From contig JAVHKY010000026.1 of the NCBI GenBank assembly GCA_035079385.1, positions 5,173,908 to 5,237,907 of the forward strand: a stretch of DNA of 64,000 nt, written 5' to 3'. Source of the DNA: Aspidiotus rigidus (lineage: Eukaryota > Arthropoda > Insecta > Hemiptera > Diaspididae). The translations under genes and the position numbers were made by a program. Positions within the stretch are counted from its first letter, which is position 1, and the number at the start of each line of letters is the position of its first letter. The notes beneath the pieces are model-generated. The model was given only the letters and a program-made list of their open reading frames with translations. It was not told the DNA's origin and did no database searches. This document shows, in pieces, positions 1-10,589 of the stretch.

Positions 1-757
1 GTCAAATTGTTGGCACATTTTAGTCCATAACTCGGCTCAGGAAAGTCGTAGAAACTTCATATTTGGCGCAAATTAAAGATAAAATTGAGATACAAATTTT
101 GTACCTGTGAATTATACGTCTAACGTTTTGCGTTTTTGGGCTACAACAAATTTAGTCCAAATCCCCATGTAACTGTCAACATCATTTTGGACCACCCAGT
201 ATTGTCTGAAAGATAGCCTCTTCAAGTAACTACATGTGCAATTCTGTATACACCAATTGACTTAGCCCCTTAAATGAGCCAGATATGCAATGCTTTGAAT
301 ACCATAAGACTCAGAGGTATTACAGGTCCCCCTCTTATCGTATATAGCTCGGGGGTCGAGTAATATATAGCTTAGAGATCGGAATTTGCCCAAGTCCCCT
401 CCATAGCTCCAAAGTCCAGACCTGTGACGTCACAATTTGATAACGTCATAGATATGATATGTCAACATTTTTCAGATCCCACGTGCACCCCTGCACCCCT
501 CGACTTCGTTAAAGAACCCGTGAGTTTTTTCGATCTGCTAGACAAACAGCGGACAGTCTTCCCAACAACCTCCCATACAACAGGCTTTCTGTCAATAAGT
601 GAACATTGAATTGTATTTAGCCACGCCCACCGTATGTCAATCTCGAGCAAAACTCTCTGAAAGTACCTCTGGGCTCGCAAAAACTTACATATTATTATTA
701 CTCAGGCTGTACAGCATTCATTTATAATAATCCCGTTCTTCTCTTTTTTGTTATCAG
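1..757. other. non-coding DNA upstream of the ankyrin exon, with decayed satellite units
   Basis: No convincing coding exon is seen. Around 320-415 there are about two degenerate units of the 45-bp satellite found later in the window (TATATAGCTCG followed by a run ending in AAGTCCCC). The interval ends in a T-rich tract and TTATCAG at 751-757, a plausible splice acceptor for the next exon. An open frame at 424-609 has no recognisable protein features. Confidence 0.5.
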
Positions 758-3154
758 AAATCCAGTAAACGAATACGAAAAAGGAGACAGGCGCGCCAAT
801 GGAAAAACGTTTTCGACGCTGTCCAAAATGGTGACCTGAAAGCTGTTCAACGTTACATCGAGAACCAGCATATCGATGTCAACAGCAGTCTTCCTGGAAA
901 TACCGGAACCTTGCTGAGTGCCGCTGCCCAGAAAGGTTACACAGACATCGTCCGTTACCTCATCTCACGAGGTGCTGATGTTAATGCCAAAGACAGATAC
1001 GGTTATAATTCGCTATTATGGGTATTAGATAAGAATAAAGCTGGACTGGACATACTTCAGTTACTCGTCGAAAATGGCGCCGACGTTAACGTGCAAGCCA
1101 AAGAAAACGGCTACACTCCTTTACATTGGGCCGTCATCCATAATCGCTTGGATGCGGTGCAGTATCTTGTGGATAAGAACGCCGATCTCAACAGCAAAAC
1201 GAATGAGGGCCTAACGCCCATTCAAGAGGCCAACAAACGTCGTTTCACAGACATAGTCTCCTATCTTTCCAGCAATCAAAATAGAATCACGAGTTTAAGC
1301 GGCAATATTTTCGAAGCCGCCGTACGAGGAGATGTAAATGCGGTGCGTTATTTCATCGAGACTGAACGACAAGACCCGTTCTTAACAGACCAAAGTGGCG
1401 AAACGGCACTCCACAAAGCCGCCGTTGCTGGTAAATTACCTGTCGTGAAATACCTTCTAGAAATGAAAAGTCGTAACGTCAATATACCGAATGCGAACGG
1501 CGAATCGGCTTTGATTTCGGCGACTACTAGAGGGCATTTCAATGTGATACAATACCTAATCGAAGATAGACACGCGAATCCGGATGCTGTGGATAAAGCG
1601 GGGTACACGCCCTTACTGGTGGCCGCTAGATCTGGTAACCTGGAGGTGGTTCGATACCTAGTAGATCAAGGTAACGTGAATGTGAAAGCCGCCGAACTCG
1701 AGTATTCGAATAACGCCCTTCACATCGCTGCGCAATACGGCCACTCCAACATCGTCATATTTTTAGTGGATGAGAAGAAGTTCAATATTTACTCGAAAAA
1801 TAGATACGGAGACACTGCCTTACACATTGCCGCGCGATACGGTAAAATATCGTTGGTGAAGTATTTCATCGACGATAAGGGTATGGATTTCAACTTGACG
1901 AACAGCAGGGGTAGGAACGTACTACACGCAGCCGTCGAAGGTGGCAGTTTGGAGGTGGTGCAGTATTTATTGGATGAGAAGCGCGCGGATGTAATGGCGA
2001 AGGACGGTAATCAGAACACCGCCTTACACATAGCAGTGGAGTCTGATCAACTTCAAATGGTGAAACATCTGATCGAGGTTAGAAGGTTGGACGCAACTGC
2101 CCAAAATAGCTCGGGATTGAGTGCTTTGAAAGTGGCTCAAACGTATTCGCGCCAACAAATCCTGAGCTATTTTGTGTACGAAAGAGGGTTATCGCTCGTT
2201 GACCCAACGGTGAAACCGCATGATAGCAATAAACTTTCTATAGTGAATCCTCTCACAATTTTCACGCCTGGTGGGAACAGCAACTACGTTCAAAAACCAC
2301 CGTACGATAATAATTATTACGGTGTAAATCCTGGTGCTCCGACTAGTGAAAAACCAGCTTCGATGGGCAAGCCGGCTCCAACGGGCAATAAATTTATGAA
2401 ACCCGCAAAACCTTCGGAGCAATTTGTTCCCGGGGCTCAATTCAATCTGCAAACGACCCAGGAGTACATTACGGAGGGTAGCATGGTGACTGTGAAGCAA
2501 CACTATTTGATTAATGGTAAAGAAGTGGATAAAGCGACTATGGATAAAGCGATTATGGATTATATGAAAGCTTCGGCCGCGTACACTTCGTCAAGTGGTG
2601 GTAATCGAGTCACCTGGGGGCAGCAGACTATTACCGATTCCAATGGCACTCGTACGAAGTATATCGTCAACGGACAGGAGGTCGATGCGGACTATTACGC
2701 CAGTATAATAAGGCAATACGGTTCTGGAAATTCTAATGGCGCGTCGTCCTCGTTCTCCTCGTCATCATCCTCTCAATTCGCTCCTCCTCCTCAGTATTAC
2801 AATATGGGTAGACGTCGAAAACGGAGTATCGCTGCACCGACTATCGAACGTAAGAGTGAAAAAGATCCTCTGTTACCTTGGCCTTCGCATAAGAGTATGG
2901 TACTTTTCACCGCTTCGGAAGGTCGAATCAATAACAGTCACGAAAGTGGTACTAGACGAAATATATCGTCTGAACTGGGTAATTCAAACGTCAATAACTT
3001 TCTTATTTTATTTAACTTTACGCTGTGGAACGTCACAGGTAGTCGACTTCAGCGCAAGCCAAAACACGAGTCCTTATTATCTCCTAAAGAAATTATAGAA
3101 AAAAGAATCAATCGCGACGCAATAAACGCCGTTAGTGGTTTGTACAATTTTTAA
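758..3154 (+). CDS. ankyrin-repeat protein, terminal exon; probably secreted and furin-processed
   Basis: The frame is open from the acceptor at 757 to the stop at 3152-3154 (about 798 residues). It has no suitable ATG near its start, so an upstream exon with the initiator is missing. About 14 ankyrin repeats run from 809 to about 2190, many with the T-A-L-H-x-A-A signature, for example near 1405, 1810 and 2020. Next comes a low-complexity Pro/Lys/Gly linker (2220-2440), two related NGKEVD/NGQEVD segments (2503-2530 and 2661-2685), a Ser-rich tract, then RRRKRS at 2810-2827, a furin-type site. A second basic cluster, RKRR, lies at 776-787, just before the repeats. The tail has several N-x-S/T sites. 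Ankyrin repeats bind proteins; paired furin sites and glycosylation sequons suggest passage through the secretory route. The layout loosely recalls latrotoxin-type proteins, but no pore-forming region is recognised, so toxin function is not claimed. AATAAA at 3327-3332 could end the transcript. Confidence 0.8.
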   Translation, partial: KSSKRIRKRRQARQWKNVFDAVQNGDLKAVQRYIENQHIDVNSSLPGNTGTLLSAAAQKGYTDIVRYLISRGADVNAKDRYGYNSLLWVLDKNKAGLDILQLLVENGADVNVQAKENGYTPLHWAVIHNRLDAVQYLVDKNADLNSKTNEGLTPIQEANKRRFTDIVSYLSSNQNRITSLSGNIFEAAVRGDVNAVRYFIETERQDPFLTDQSGETALHKAAVAGKLPVVKYLLEMKSRNVNIPNANGESALISATTRGHFNVIQYLIEDRHANPDAVDKAGYTPLLVAARSGNLEVVRYLVDQGNVNVKAAELEYSNNALHIAAQYGHSNIVIFLVDEKKFNIYSKNRYGDTALHIAARYGKISLVKYFIDDKGMDFNLTNSRGRNVLHAAVEGGSLEVVQYLLDEKRADVMAKDGNQNTALHIAVESDQLQMVKHLIEVRRLDATAQNSSGLSALKVAQTYSRQQILSYFVYERGLSLVDPTVKPHDSNKLSIVNPLTIFTPGGNSNYVQKPPYDNNYYGVNPGAPTSEKPASMGKPAPTGNKFMKPAKPSEQFVPGAQFNLQTTQEYITEGSMVTVKQHYLINGKEVDKATMDKAIMDYMKASAAYTSSSGGNRVTWGQQTITDSNGTRTKYIVNGQEVDADYYASIIRQYGSGNSNGASSSFSSSSSSQFAPPPQYYNMGRRRKRSIAAPTIERKSEKDPLLPWPSHKSMVLFTASEGRINNSHESGTRRNISSELGNSNVNNFLILFNFTLWNVTGSRLQRKPKHESLLSPKEIIEKRINRDAINAVSGLYNF

Positions 3155-4728
3155 AATAATAAAAAGCTTCTCATCCCCACCCTTTATCTGTGTTATTTAT
3201 GTTTATTTTATTTTATTTTATTGCTTTCAATCATTTTTTGTTTTCATTTTGTACGGAGTTTTGTTTTTTTTCCTTAATAATTTAAATTACGTAAGCGTGC
3301 CTATTTATTCGTTTCATATTTGTATTAATAAAAGAAGAATACAAGGTTTTTTCTTACGAAAATTTTTTCTCATTTTGTCGAACGTGGACACACGTATACA
3401 CTCGCGATGTCACTGAGGTATTCCGACGATAAACTGACGTCACGTAGATTTTTGTATTCGAGCGTACATCGGAAAAACAGTCGAGATGCCAAGATTGTAA
3501 CAGTTTTTGTCATTGACGCAGGTGGAAAAAATACAGTATGAATATATTTTTCATGTATACCTAGCTATCGGTACACTATTTTTATTTGCGCAGGGAGGAA
3601 AATATCGAAGAAGTCTTCCGACGATTTTTCTCTACAATGACTGCGCTCAACGAAACGATTTGTTCTTGTTTGAATACTGAAAACGGTGCCATTTGCAGTT
3701 TTCGATTTAAAATCGATGAGATTTATGCATGAATTACTACAGCAATACCATCTCATGAACAAATACGAGAAAATATAGAATGAACGACATTTCCGGGTAT
3801 GGAGGAGGACGTAAATTTTGTAGACATATTTGAGTGTTGTAGACGGTAGCAATTAAATGTCTATATAATCAAGCTAAATTAGCTAGTGGTTGTCAACGAC
3901 TCTAGAAAGACATGAGAAATTGGAAAATTATACCGAATTTAGGGCATATTCTAAACAATAATTGGCACCTAGCGTAGGGAGTAAGAGACAAACAGCCTGC
4001 AACAGGCTGGAAGAGGTTCATGCCCTGCGGCGCTGTTCTGTACAAAGTAGAATTGACGACTAACTTGACGTACATTGAAACTGACGATCAGGCAAATTGT
4101 ATCTTTTGGACAATGAAGGAAGACTATTTCTCTCTGATTGTTAATATTATACGAATTAACCTACGTCAATAAACATTTGTACTACAGGAATGTCTACAAG
4201 ATTTTCACCCACAGAACAACTGTACAGTCACTTGCTCGTGTCTTTTTATGAATAAGAATAAGTAAAACAAATTAAATTTCAGCTTGTTTCCCAAAACTAT
4301 GTGGCTTTGGCTTCAGACTTTCAGCTTTCAGCTAACTAATTAAATCTATTTATAATCGGCACCTTGATGTGCTGTCCGGGCAACGATCTTCGTAACTTGT
4401 TGCCTCTATCATCTGTCCTCAACTACATCCACCGTATACAAGCCTATTTTTTTTCACGATTTCGTCCCTCAACCTTTCTTGAGAATATATCAATTTGTCG
4501 TACGGTGATACGAAATTTTTTGGCAGGACTTGTAAATCTCCCAGGGAGTCTTAACAACGGGTAGTACGGACCCTCGGGCTCCACGGAGCTTTATTTGAGA
4601 AGCGCTGCCCTACGATAGAAAATACCATACTCACCTTTTACTGCCAGAGTATTGAGTTTAAGTTAATACAAGAATTCAAACTCGGCTCCAGTCCTCACAA
4701 CGGATTGCTATATCGAAGTATTATTGAA
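3155..4728. other. intergenic DNA after the ankyrin gene
   Basis: This is the probable 3' untranslated region (to about 3345) followed by AT-rich unique sequence. No open frame with recognisable domains was found on either strand and no clear repeat structure was seen. It ends at the inverted arm of the Penelope-like element. Confidence 0.5.
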
Positions 4729-5392
4729 AGAAATAACGAGGCTTTTCCCGCACCGTTTTTTATTATTAAAATATCGTGACGTTTCGGCCTAGCTGGTGGC
4801 CTTTATCAAACGAGACTGAAGATGAGGAAAACAAGAACGTAGACTACGGGTAATACAGTACCTAGGTATGTAAGCCGTGAGTCATAAGGTGAAGGAAAAC
4901 ATGAAATTATCTGCTGATGTTCGAGATGGTAGGAGCGTACACAGATGCAAAATTTACAGTATCACTTTTAAAGTTGACGACAGTATTCGAACGTTTTATT
5001 ATTTCAACAACTTCCCTTATTTTACGTTTTTTATCATTAGATTCATTGGCTAAGATCTTGATCTGCTGAAAATTAAACTTATGGTTACATTCTTTGGAAT
5101 GAACAGCCAGAGCAGTGTGATCATTTTGGTTTCTTTCGTCGGTTTTATGTTGGGAGAGTCTAGCAGAAAGTAACTGACGAGTCTCTCCCACATAAAGTTT
5201 AGGGCAATCAGAACAAGGAATACAATAAACAACACCAGCTCTTTTAAGAGGGGCGGGGGGGTAGGATCTTTTGTTCGAGAGAAAATTTTTTGATTGTGGA
5301 GGGTGTTGTGGTTACCGAAAGCAATACAAATTGTGGGATCTAAAGAACGTAAGAGTTTTTGGATGATCATACTGCTCTGACCTACATAAGGT
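4729..5392 (-). repeat. inverted copy of the Penelope 3' end (left arm)
   Basis: On the minus strand this segment carries the C-terminal GIY-YIG coding stretch (about 5240-4908) and the 3' untranslated region. It pairs with 7363-8028. The C-rich run that disrupts the frame in the main copy is shorter here. Confidence 0.85.
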
Positions 5393-5910
5393 GTTCGAAA
5401 TTCTCTGTCTTTATGCTATCGGTACTTACCCACACTTACTCGAACTTACCTGTAGGCTGTTTTCTTCGAAGTTTTAAGGTTATGTAGTCTCTAACGAATA
5501 GAGACTTGGTTTTGTTTTCTTTTCATCTTCTAGTCTAAGACACTAGATTCCCATAAATAGGTCATGTAACATTTCTTCTTATCGCAATGCACTCCTTTGG
5601 GCTACTGGGGATACGAAGTATCCCGACGACAAGAAAAAGAGAGAGAAACCTTTTGTACGCGATGCACTCCTGTGGGCTACTGGGACCGCGGTCCGACGCA
5701 TACTGAAAAACTATGTTGGGTTACCTCTCAGGCTACCTGATTTGGAAAAAGGTTTCGGATGCTCCGAAAAGGGTCAGGGGCTAACAATTCAGCCTATTGG
5801 CTGCCCCTCCATTCTTTCTCATTAATCATACTCATAGTAGTTTCACTGATGACGGGAGGAGTTCTAAATATTGGAAGATTTTCTTTCATAAGGTATAGAA
5901 AAATATTTAG

Positions 5911-7850
5911 GTTGAGGGTGGAGATCGTACTATTCCTGATAATGTTTCTCGAATACTACAATTAGGACCAAAATTTGCACTCCCCCCCTCCAATATTCCA
6001 GTGGAAAAAATCCTTACTGATACCGAACACGCAATCCGTGAAACGAGATTCCCTGCAGTAAAAACAGAAGAAGTAAGACAACGAATAAATCACCACCTGC
6101 GACGGTCTCAAGCTTTCCAGGAGAAACTAGTGAGCAAAAATTGCCTCGCATACCTCAAGGAAGATGTTATCTCTACGAAACAGTTCTTGAAAGAAAACAA
6201 CGATCTATACATAGTAAGAGCCGATAAGGGTAACGCAACCGTAATAATCAAGAAAGACGAATATTTTGAAAAACTTTCTTCTCTTCTTCAAGATCCCACC
6301 ACTTATAAAATATTGAAATCAGACCCCACTTCAAAGATTCGAACACAGAACAATAATTACGTCAAAGATATGTTTGAGCGACTTCAACTTGAAACGTTAT
6401 CTCACCTGCTACGACGGCCTGCCTCCTAAAATTTATGGTTTACCAAAAATCCATAAAGAAAACTCACCTTTAAGACCAGTGGTATCTTTTGTAAAGGCCC
6501 CAATGTACCGGCTGTCGCAGTTTATCGCAAATATCCTGAACTGCATTCGCAACGATGATATAAACACACGCTCTTCTGAATCACTCCCCCCGAAACTTTC
6601 AACCATTGTTTTGGACACTGCGGACACCCTCGCATCATTTGACGCCGTTTCTTTATTCACCAACATCGACGTTGACTTGGTCTTAACTACAGTATCGGAT
6701 CGCTGGAATGATATAAAACCCCACACTTCACTCGATCAGAACCTCTTCTTGGAAATCTTGGCCTTTTGCTTAAACAACGGGTATTTTCAATTTCAAGGAA
6801 AATTCTATTCTCAACTACATGGCGTAGCCATGGGCAGCCCACTCTCATCTATCGTATCAGAACTAGTCCTTGATGAACTTTTTAAGAAAATAACTGCAGA
6901 ATTTGACACTGGTATTAAATTTATGACTAAGTATGTAGACGACTCTTTGTTTGTGATTCATGACTCAATTTTTGACGACCTTTTTAAATTTATCAACAAC
7001 TTCCACAACCGCTTACAATTTACTTATGAAAAAAGTTATAATAATATTAATTTCTTAGATATATCGATATTACGTACTACTAATAGTTCTCTACAATGTT
7101 GTCATTACAAAAAACCTACGTACACAGGTAGAATTATTCATTTTCTTTCACACCAACCTTTTCATTATAAGTTTAATACTGCTTTCAATCTAAAAGAAAA
7201 ATGGCTAAAAGTTTCTGATTCTGTGTTTCACGACCAACTTATTTGTGAATGCTGTAAATTACTGACTGATAATGGTTATCCAAAAAATTTCATCAAACGT
7301 GTACTTAATTATAAGCCAAATACTGTTGTAAAGAACCACCCTCAACCTAAATATTTTTCTATACCTTATGTAGGTCAGAGCAGTATGATCATCCAAAAAC
7401 TCTTACGTTCTTTAAATCCCAAAATTTGTATTGCTTTCGGTAACCACAACACCCTCCACGATCAAAAAATTTTCTCTCGAACAAAAGATCCTACCCCCCC
7501 CCGCCCTTCTTAAAAGAGCTGGTGTTGTTTATTGTATTCCTTGTTCTGATTGCCCTAAACTTTATGTGGGTGAGACTCGTCAGTTACTTTCTGCTAGACT
7601 CTCCCAACATAAAACCGACGAAAGAAACCAAAATGATCACACTGCTCTGGCTGTTCATTCCAAAGAATGTAACCATAAGTTTAATTTTCAGCAGATCAAG
7701 ATCTTAGCCAATGAATCTAATGATAAAAAACGTAAAATAAGGGAAGTTGTTGAAATAATAAAACGTTCGAATACTGTCGTCAACTTTAAGAGTGATACTG
7801 TAAATTTTGCATCTGTGTACGCTCCTACCATCTCGAACATCAGCAGATAA
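5911..7850 (+). pseudogene. Penelope-like polyprotein (reverse transcriptase plus GIY-YIG), two frameshifts
   Basis: Coding begins after a stop at 5908 and includes the segment LGPKFALP typical of this family's N terminus, then an ADKGNATV motif near 6220. A frame change near 6390 leads into the reverse transcriptase: motif A with Asp at 6641-6643 (DAVSLFTN), motif B near 6829 (GVAMGSPLS), and the catalytic YVDD at 6932-6943. A second frame change lies at a C run near 7493-7503 and leads into the GIY-YIG domain (GVVY near 7525, LYVGETRQ near 7560, catalytic-type Arg and His following), ending at 7850. In known Penelope elements the two domains form one protein. The homopolymer at the second break means a sequencing or assembly error is as likely as real decay. 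No initiator ATG is clear. Confidence 0.85.
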
Positions 7851-7946
7851 TTTCATGTTTTCCTTCACCTTATGACTCACGGCTTACATACCTAGGTACT
7901 GTATTACCCGTAGTCTACGTTCTTGTTTTCCTCATCTTCAGTCTCG

Positions 7947-7976
7947 TTTGATAAAGGCCACTAGCTGGGCCGAAAC
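7947..7976 (+). ncRNA. hammerhead-like core in the Penelope 3' end
   Basis: TTTGATAAA is followed by a GGCC/GGCC stem and then GAAAC. This is the order of a hammerhead ribozyme core (CUGANGA, helix II, GAAA), but two normally invariant bases differ (C to U, G to A). Hammerheads are known in the terminal repeats of Penelope-like elements. The inverted arm carries the same motif near 4780-4812. Activity is doubtful as written. Confidence 0.4.
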
Positions 7977-8099
7977 GTCACGATATTTTAATAATACAAA
8001 ACGGTGCGGGAAAAGCCTCGTTATTTCTGTTAATTATTTATCCTTGCACGCGAAAAATTCGTCCACCTTCACTTGAAGTATTATTGTTTTCCATTTTTT

Positions 8100-8114
8100 A
8101 GCGGGGAACCCGCT
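8100..8114. repeat. near-palindromic hairpin AGCGGGGAACCCGCT
   Basis: This short hairpin lies between the Penelope 3' end and the satellite region. The same hairpin occurs at 8474-8488, 55772-55785 and 59739-59753; here and at 59727-59754 (reverse complement) the similarity continues into ATCC and a TTTTGTT tract. Confidence 0.7.
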
Positions 8115-8473
8115 ATCCCTTTTGTTGAGGGTACCATCCGGAAATTTTCGTACGCGAGCGCGAGCGTGGGCTTGAGCGAGGTTCATGACGTCAGAGAGAG
8201 GGGAGGGGGGAATGGAAAAATTTCGACTCTCGAGCTAATATGATAGGATCCAGACTTGGAAAAATTCCTACCTCCGAGCTATATATGGGAAAAATTTCAA
8301 CCCTCTAGCCATATGATAGGAAGGGGACTTGGAAAAATTTCTACCTTCGAGCTATATATGATAGGAGGGGGACTTTGAAAGACGACGGCTTCCTTGAAAT
8401 TGTAGCGCGTTGAAGTTGTCACGTCATGATTTTCAGGATTTGGAAAAACTTCAGGCTATAGGGGACTCGGGAC

Positions 8474-8510
8474 AGCGGGTTCCCCGCTGCCATTGCAGTC
8501 CTGCAATGGC
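8474..8510. repeat. compound double hairpin inside the satellite
   Basis: AGCGGGTTCCCCGCT (8474-8488) is directly followed by a second hairpin, GCCATTGCAG paired with CTGCAATGGC (8489-8510). The same pair of hairpins, in reverse order and strand, lies at 55749-55785 on the border of a Penelope copy and the large satellite block. Confidence 0.7.
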
Positions 8511-8741
8511 ATCTAATTTTTTTCTCAGTCCTTTTCCTATAATACAAGTAAAATATAGCATGAAAGTCGACATTTTTCCAAGTCCATGCCATAATATGTA
8601 ATAGGAGGGAAACTTGAAAAAATTCGACTCATGACTTGGAGAAAATTTTTCAAAAAAAAAAACGGGAGAACACGTTCGCCGTAAAAGTTCTGACCGAGAT
8701 CTGATAGGAGACTTGCCTTCCTATCATATAAAGAAAGAGAC

Positions 8742-8780
<39 letters not shown>

Positions 8781-8870
8781 ATACATAAATAAATAAATTA
8801 ATTAATTAATTGATTAATTAATTAATTAATTAATTAATAAATAAAATAAAAATATAAAATAAATAAATAA
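8742..8870. repeat. TAAA / TTAA microsatellite
   Basis: An almost uninterrupted run of TAAA units is followed by TTAA units and then TAAA again, sitting inside the satellite region. Confidence 0.95.
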
Positions 8871-10589
8871 AATAGATAGCTCAAGAGTTGAAATTTTTCC
8901 AAGTCTATCTTCTATCATATATGGCTCGAGAGTCGAAATTTTTCCAAATTTTTTGCTGGACGGCGCACGGCGCACGGAAAATTCCTCAAAAAGCCCCCCG
9001 TAAAACAGGTTCCTTGTTAAAATTTCGACCTCGAGGCGTATAGGGGGAGTTAGAAAAACGACGGCTTCCTTAACGAAGTTAAACGAGGAACGCAGGGAAC
9101 CTGTTTTATTAGTCAAATGGGATTTGGTATTGAAAGTTCAAGGAAGCCTAGACCTATATAAAGCTAGTATAAAGAAGGCCTAGACCTACTGTAAGTCTAG
9201 TTAAATATAGTTTGACAGTCTGAATTTTTCTCGAATCTCCAGCTATGTATGATAGCTCGAGAGTTGAAATTTTTCCAAGTCCCCCTCTTATCACATATAG
9301 CTCGAAAGTCGACATTTTTCAAAGTCCCCCCCTATCATATATGGCTGAAGAGTCGAAATTTTAACAGGGAACCTGTTTTATGGGAGGCTTTTTGAGAAAT
9401 TTGCCGTGCGCCGTGCGCCGTGCGCCGTCAGCAAAAAACTTCGACTCTCGACCTATAGGAGGGGGACTTGGAAAAAATTTCGACTCTCGAGCCATATATG
9501 ATAGGAGGGGGACTTAGAAAAATCCCATTTGACTCATAAAACAGGTTCTCTGCGTTCCTCGTTCAACTTCGTTAAGGAAGCCGTCGTTTTTTTCCAAGTC
9601 CCCCTCCTATCATATATGGCTCGAGAGTTTAAATTTTTTCAAGTTTTTTGCCGGACGGCGCTCGGCGCACGGCAAATTTCTGAAAAAGTCCCCCATAGAA
9701 CAGGTTCCCTGTTAAAATTTCGACTCTCGAGCCATATATGATGGGAGAAGGCCTTAGAAAACAAGACGGCTTCATTAACGATGTTAAACGAGGAACGCAG
9801 GGAACCTGTTTTATGATTCGAATGAGATTTGGTATTGAAAATTCAAGGAAGCCTAGATTTGGAGAAAGGTAGTAAGTCCCTCTCCTATCATATATGGCTC
9901 GAGGGTCGAAATTTTTTCAAGTCCCCCTCCTATTATATATAGCTCGAGAGTCGAAATTTTTCCAAGTCCCCCTCCTATCATATATAGCTCGAGATTCGAA
10001 ATTTTAACAGGGAACCTGTTTTATGGGGGGCTATTTGAGAAATCTGCCGTGCGCCGTGCGCCGTCCGCCGTCCAGCGAAAAACTTTCGAGCTATATATGA
10101 TAGAAGGGCGACTTAGAAAAATTTTGACTCTCGAGCTATATATGATAGGAGGTGGACTTGGGAAAATTTCGACCCTCGTGCCATATATGATAGGAGAGGG
10201 ACTTAGAAAAACAGGTTCCCTGCGTTCCTCGTTTAACGTCGTTAAGGAAGCCGTCATTTTTTCTAAGTCCCTCTCCTATCATATATGGCTCGAGGGTCGA
10301 AATTTTTCTAAGTTTTTCGCTGGACGGCGCACGGCGCAGGCAGATTTCTCAAATAGCCCCCCATAAAACAGGTTCCCTGTTAAAATTTCGACTATCGAGC
10401 TACTTCTTTATACTGACTTTATCTAGGTCTAGGCTTACTTGAATTTTCAATATCAAGTCCCATTTGACTCATAAAACAGCTTCCCTGCGTTCCTCGTTCA
10501 ACTTCGTTAAGGAAGTCGTCGTTTTTTACATTTGTATTTGTATATAATTTTCTTTCTGTTCCTTTTTTTTTAATATCTATTTTTGTGGT

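Larger units (their letters stand above)
4729..8052 (+). mobile_element. Penelope-like retroelement with an inverted 3'-end copy at its 5' side
   Basis: The main copy reads left to right: N-terminal region, reverse transcriptase, GIY-YIG endonuclease, then a 3' end with a hammerhead-like core. The segment 4729-5392 is a near-identical reverse complement of 7363-8028 (about 665 bp), covering the GIY-YIG end and 3' untranslated region. Partial inverted or tandem copies flanking a full copy are typical of Penelope-like elements, which prime on target DNA. The inverted arm matches only to 8028, but a short motif after it (TTATCCTTGCACG, to about 8050) recurs at another Penelope remnant near 30490, so the element probably ends near 8052. 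Divergence between arms is low, so insertion looks fairly recent. No clear target duplication was found. Confidence 0.85.
8200..10535. repeat. 45-bp satellite family, in inverted modules
   Basis: The core unit carries CTCGAGCCATATATGATAGG, then AGGGGGACTTGGAAAAATTT. It recurs in forward and reverse orientation with variable spacing. Orientation switches occur beside two other recurring pieces: an AACAGGGAACCTGTT palindrome with a following GCCGTGCGCCGTGCG-type stretch, and a segment CGTTCCTCGTTTAACTTCGT next to GGAAGCCGTC. Open frames seen here on both strands arise because the unit length is a multiple of three without stops; they are not genes. The same family is found at 320-415, 50280-50830 and 55790-59670. 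Confidence 0.85.

Noticed and set aside
424..609. Possible first exon of the ankyrin gene
   Set aside because: It has no signal peptide or suitable donor in phase with the acceptor at 757, and overlaps satellite-derived sequence.
758..3154. Calling the ankyrin protein a latrotoxin homologue
   Set aside because: Only the general layout (ankyrin array between basic cleavage sites) is similar; the N-terminal region that defines that family is not visible here.
10021..10366. Open frames on both strands in the 8-10 kb satellite region
   Set aside because: Same explanation as the large block: translated satellite.
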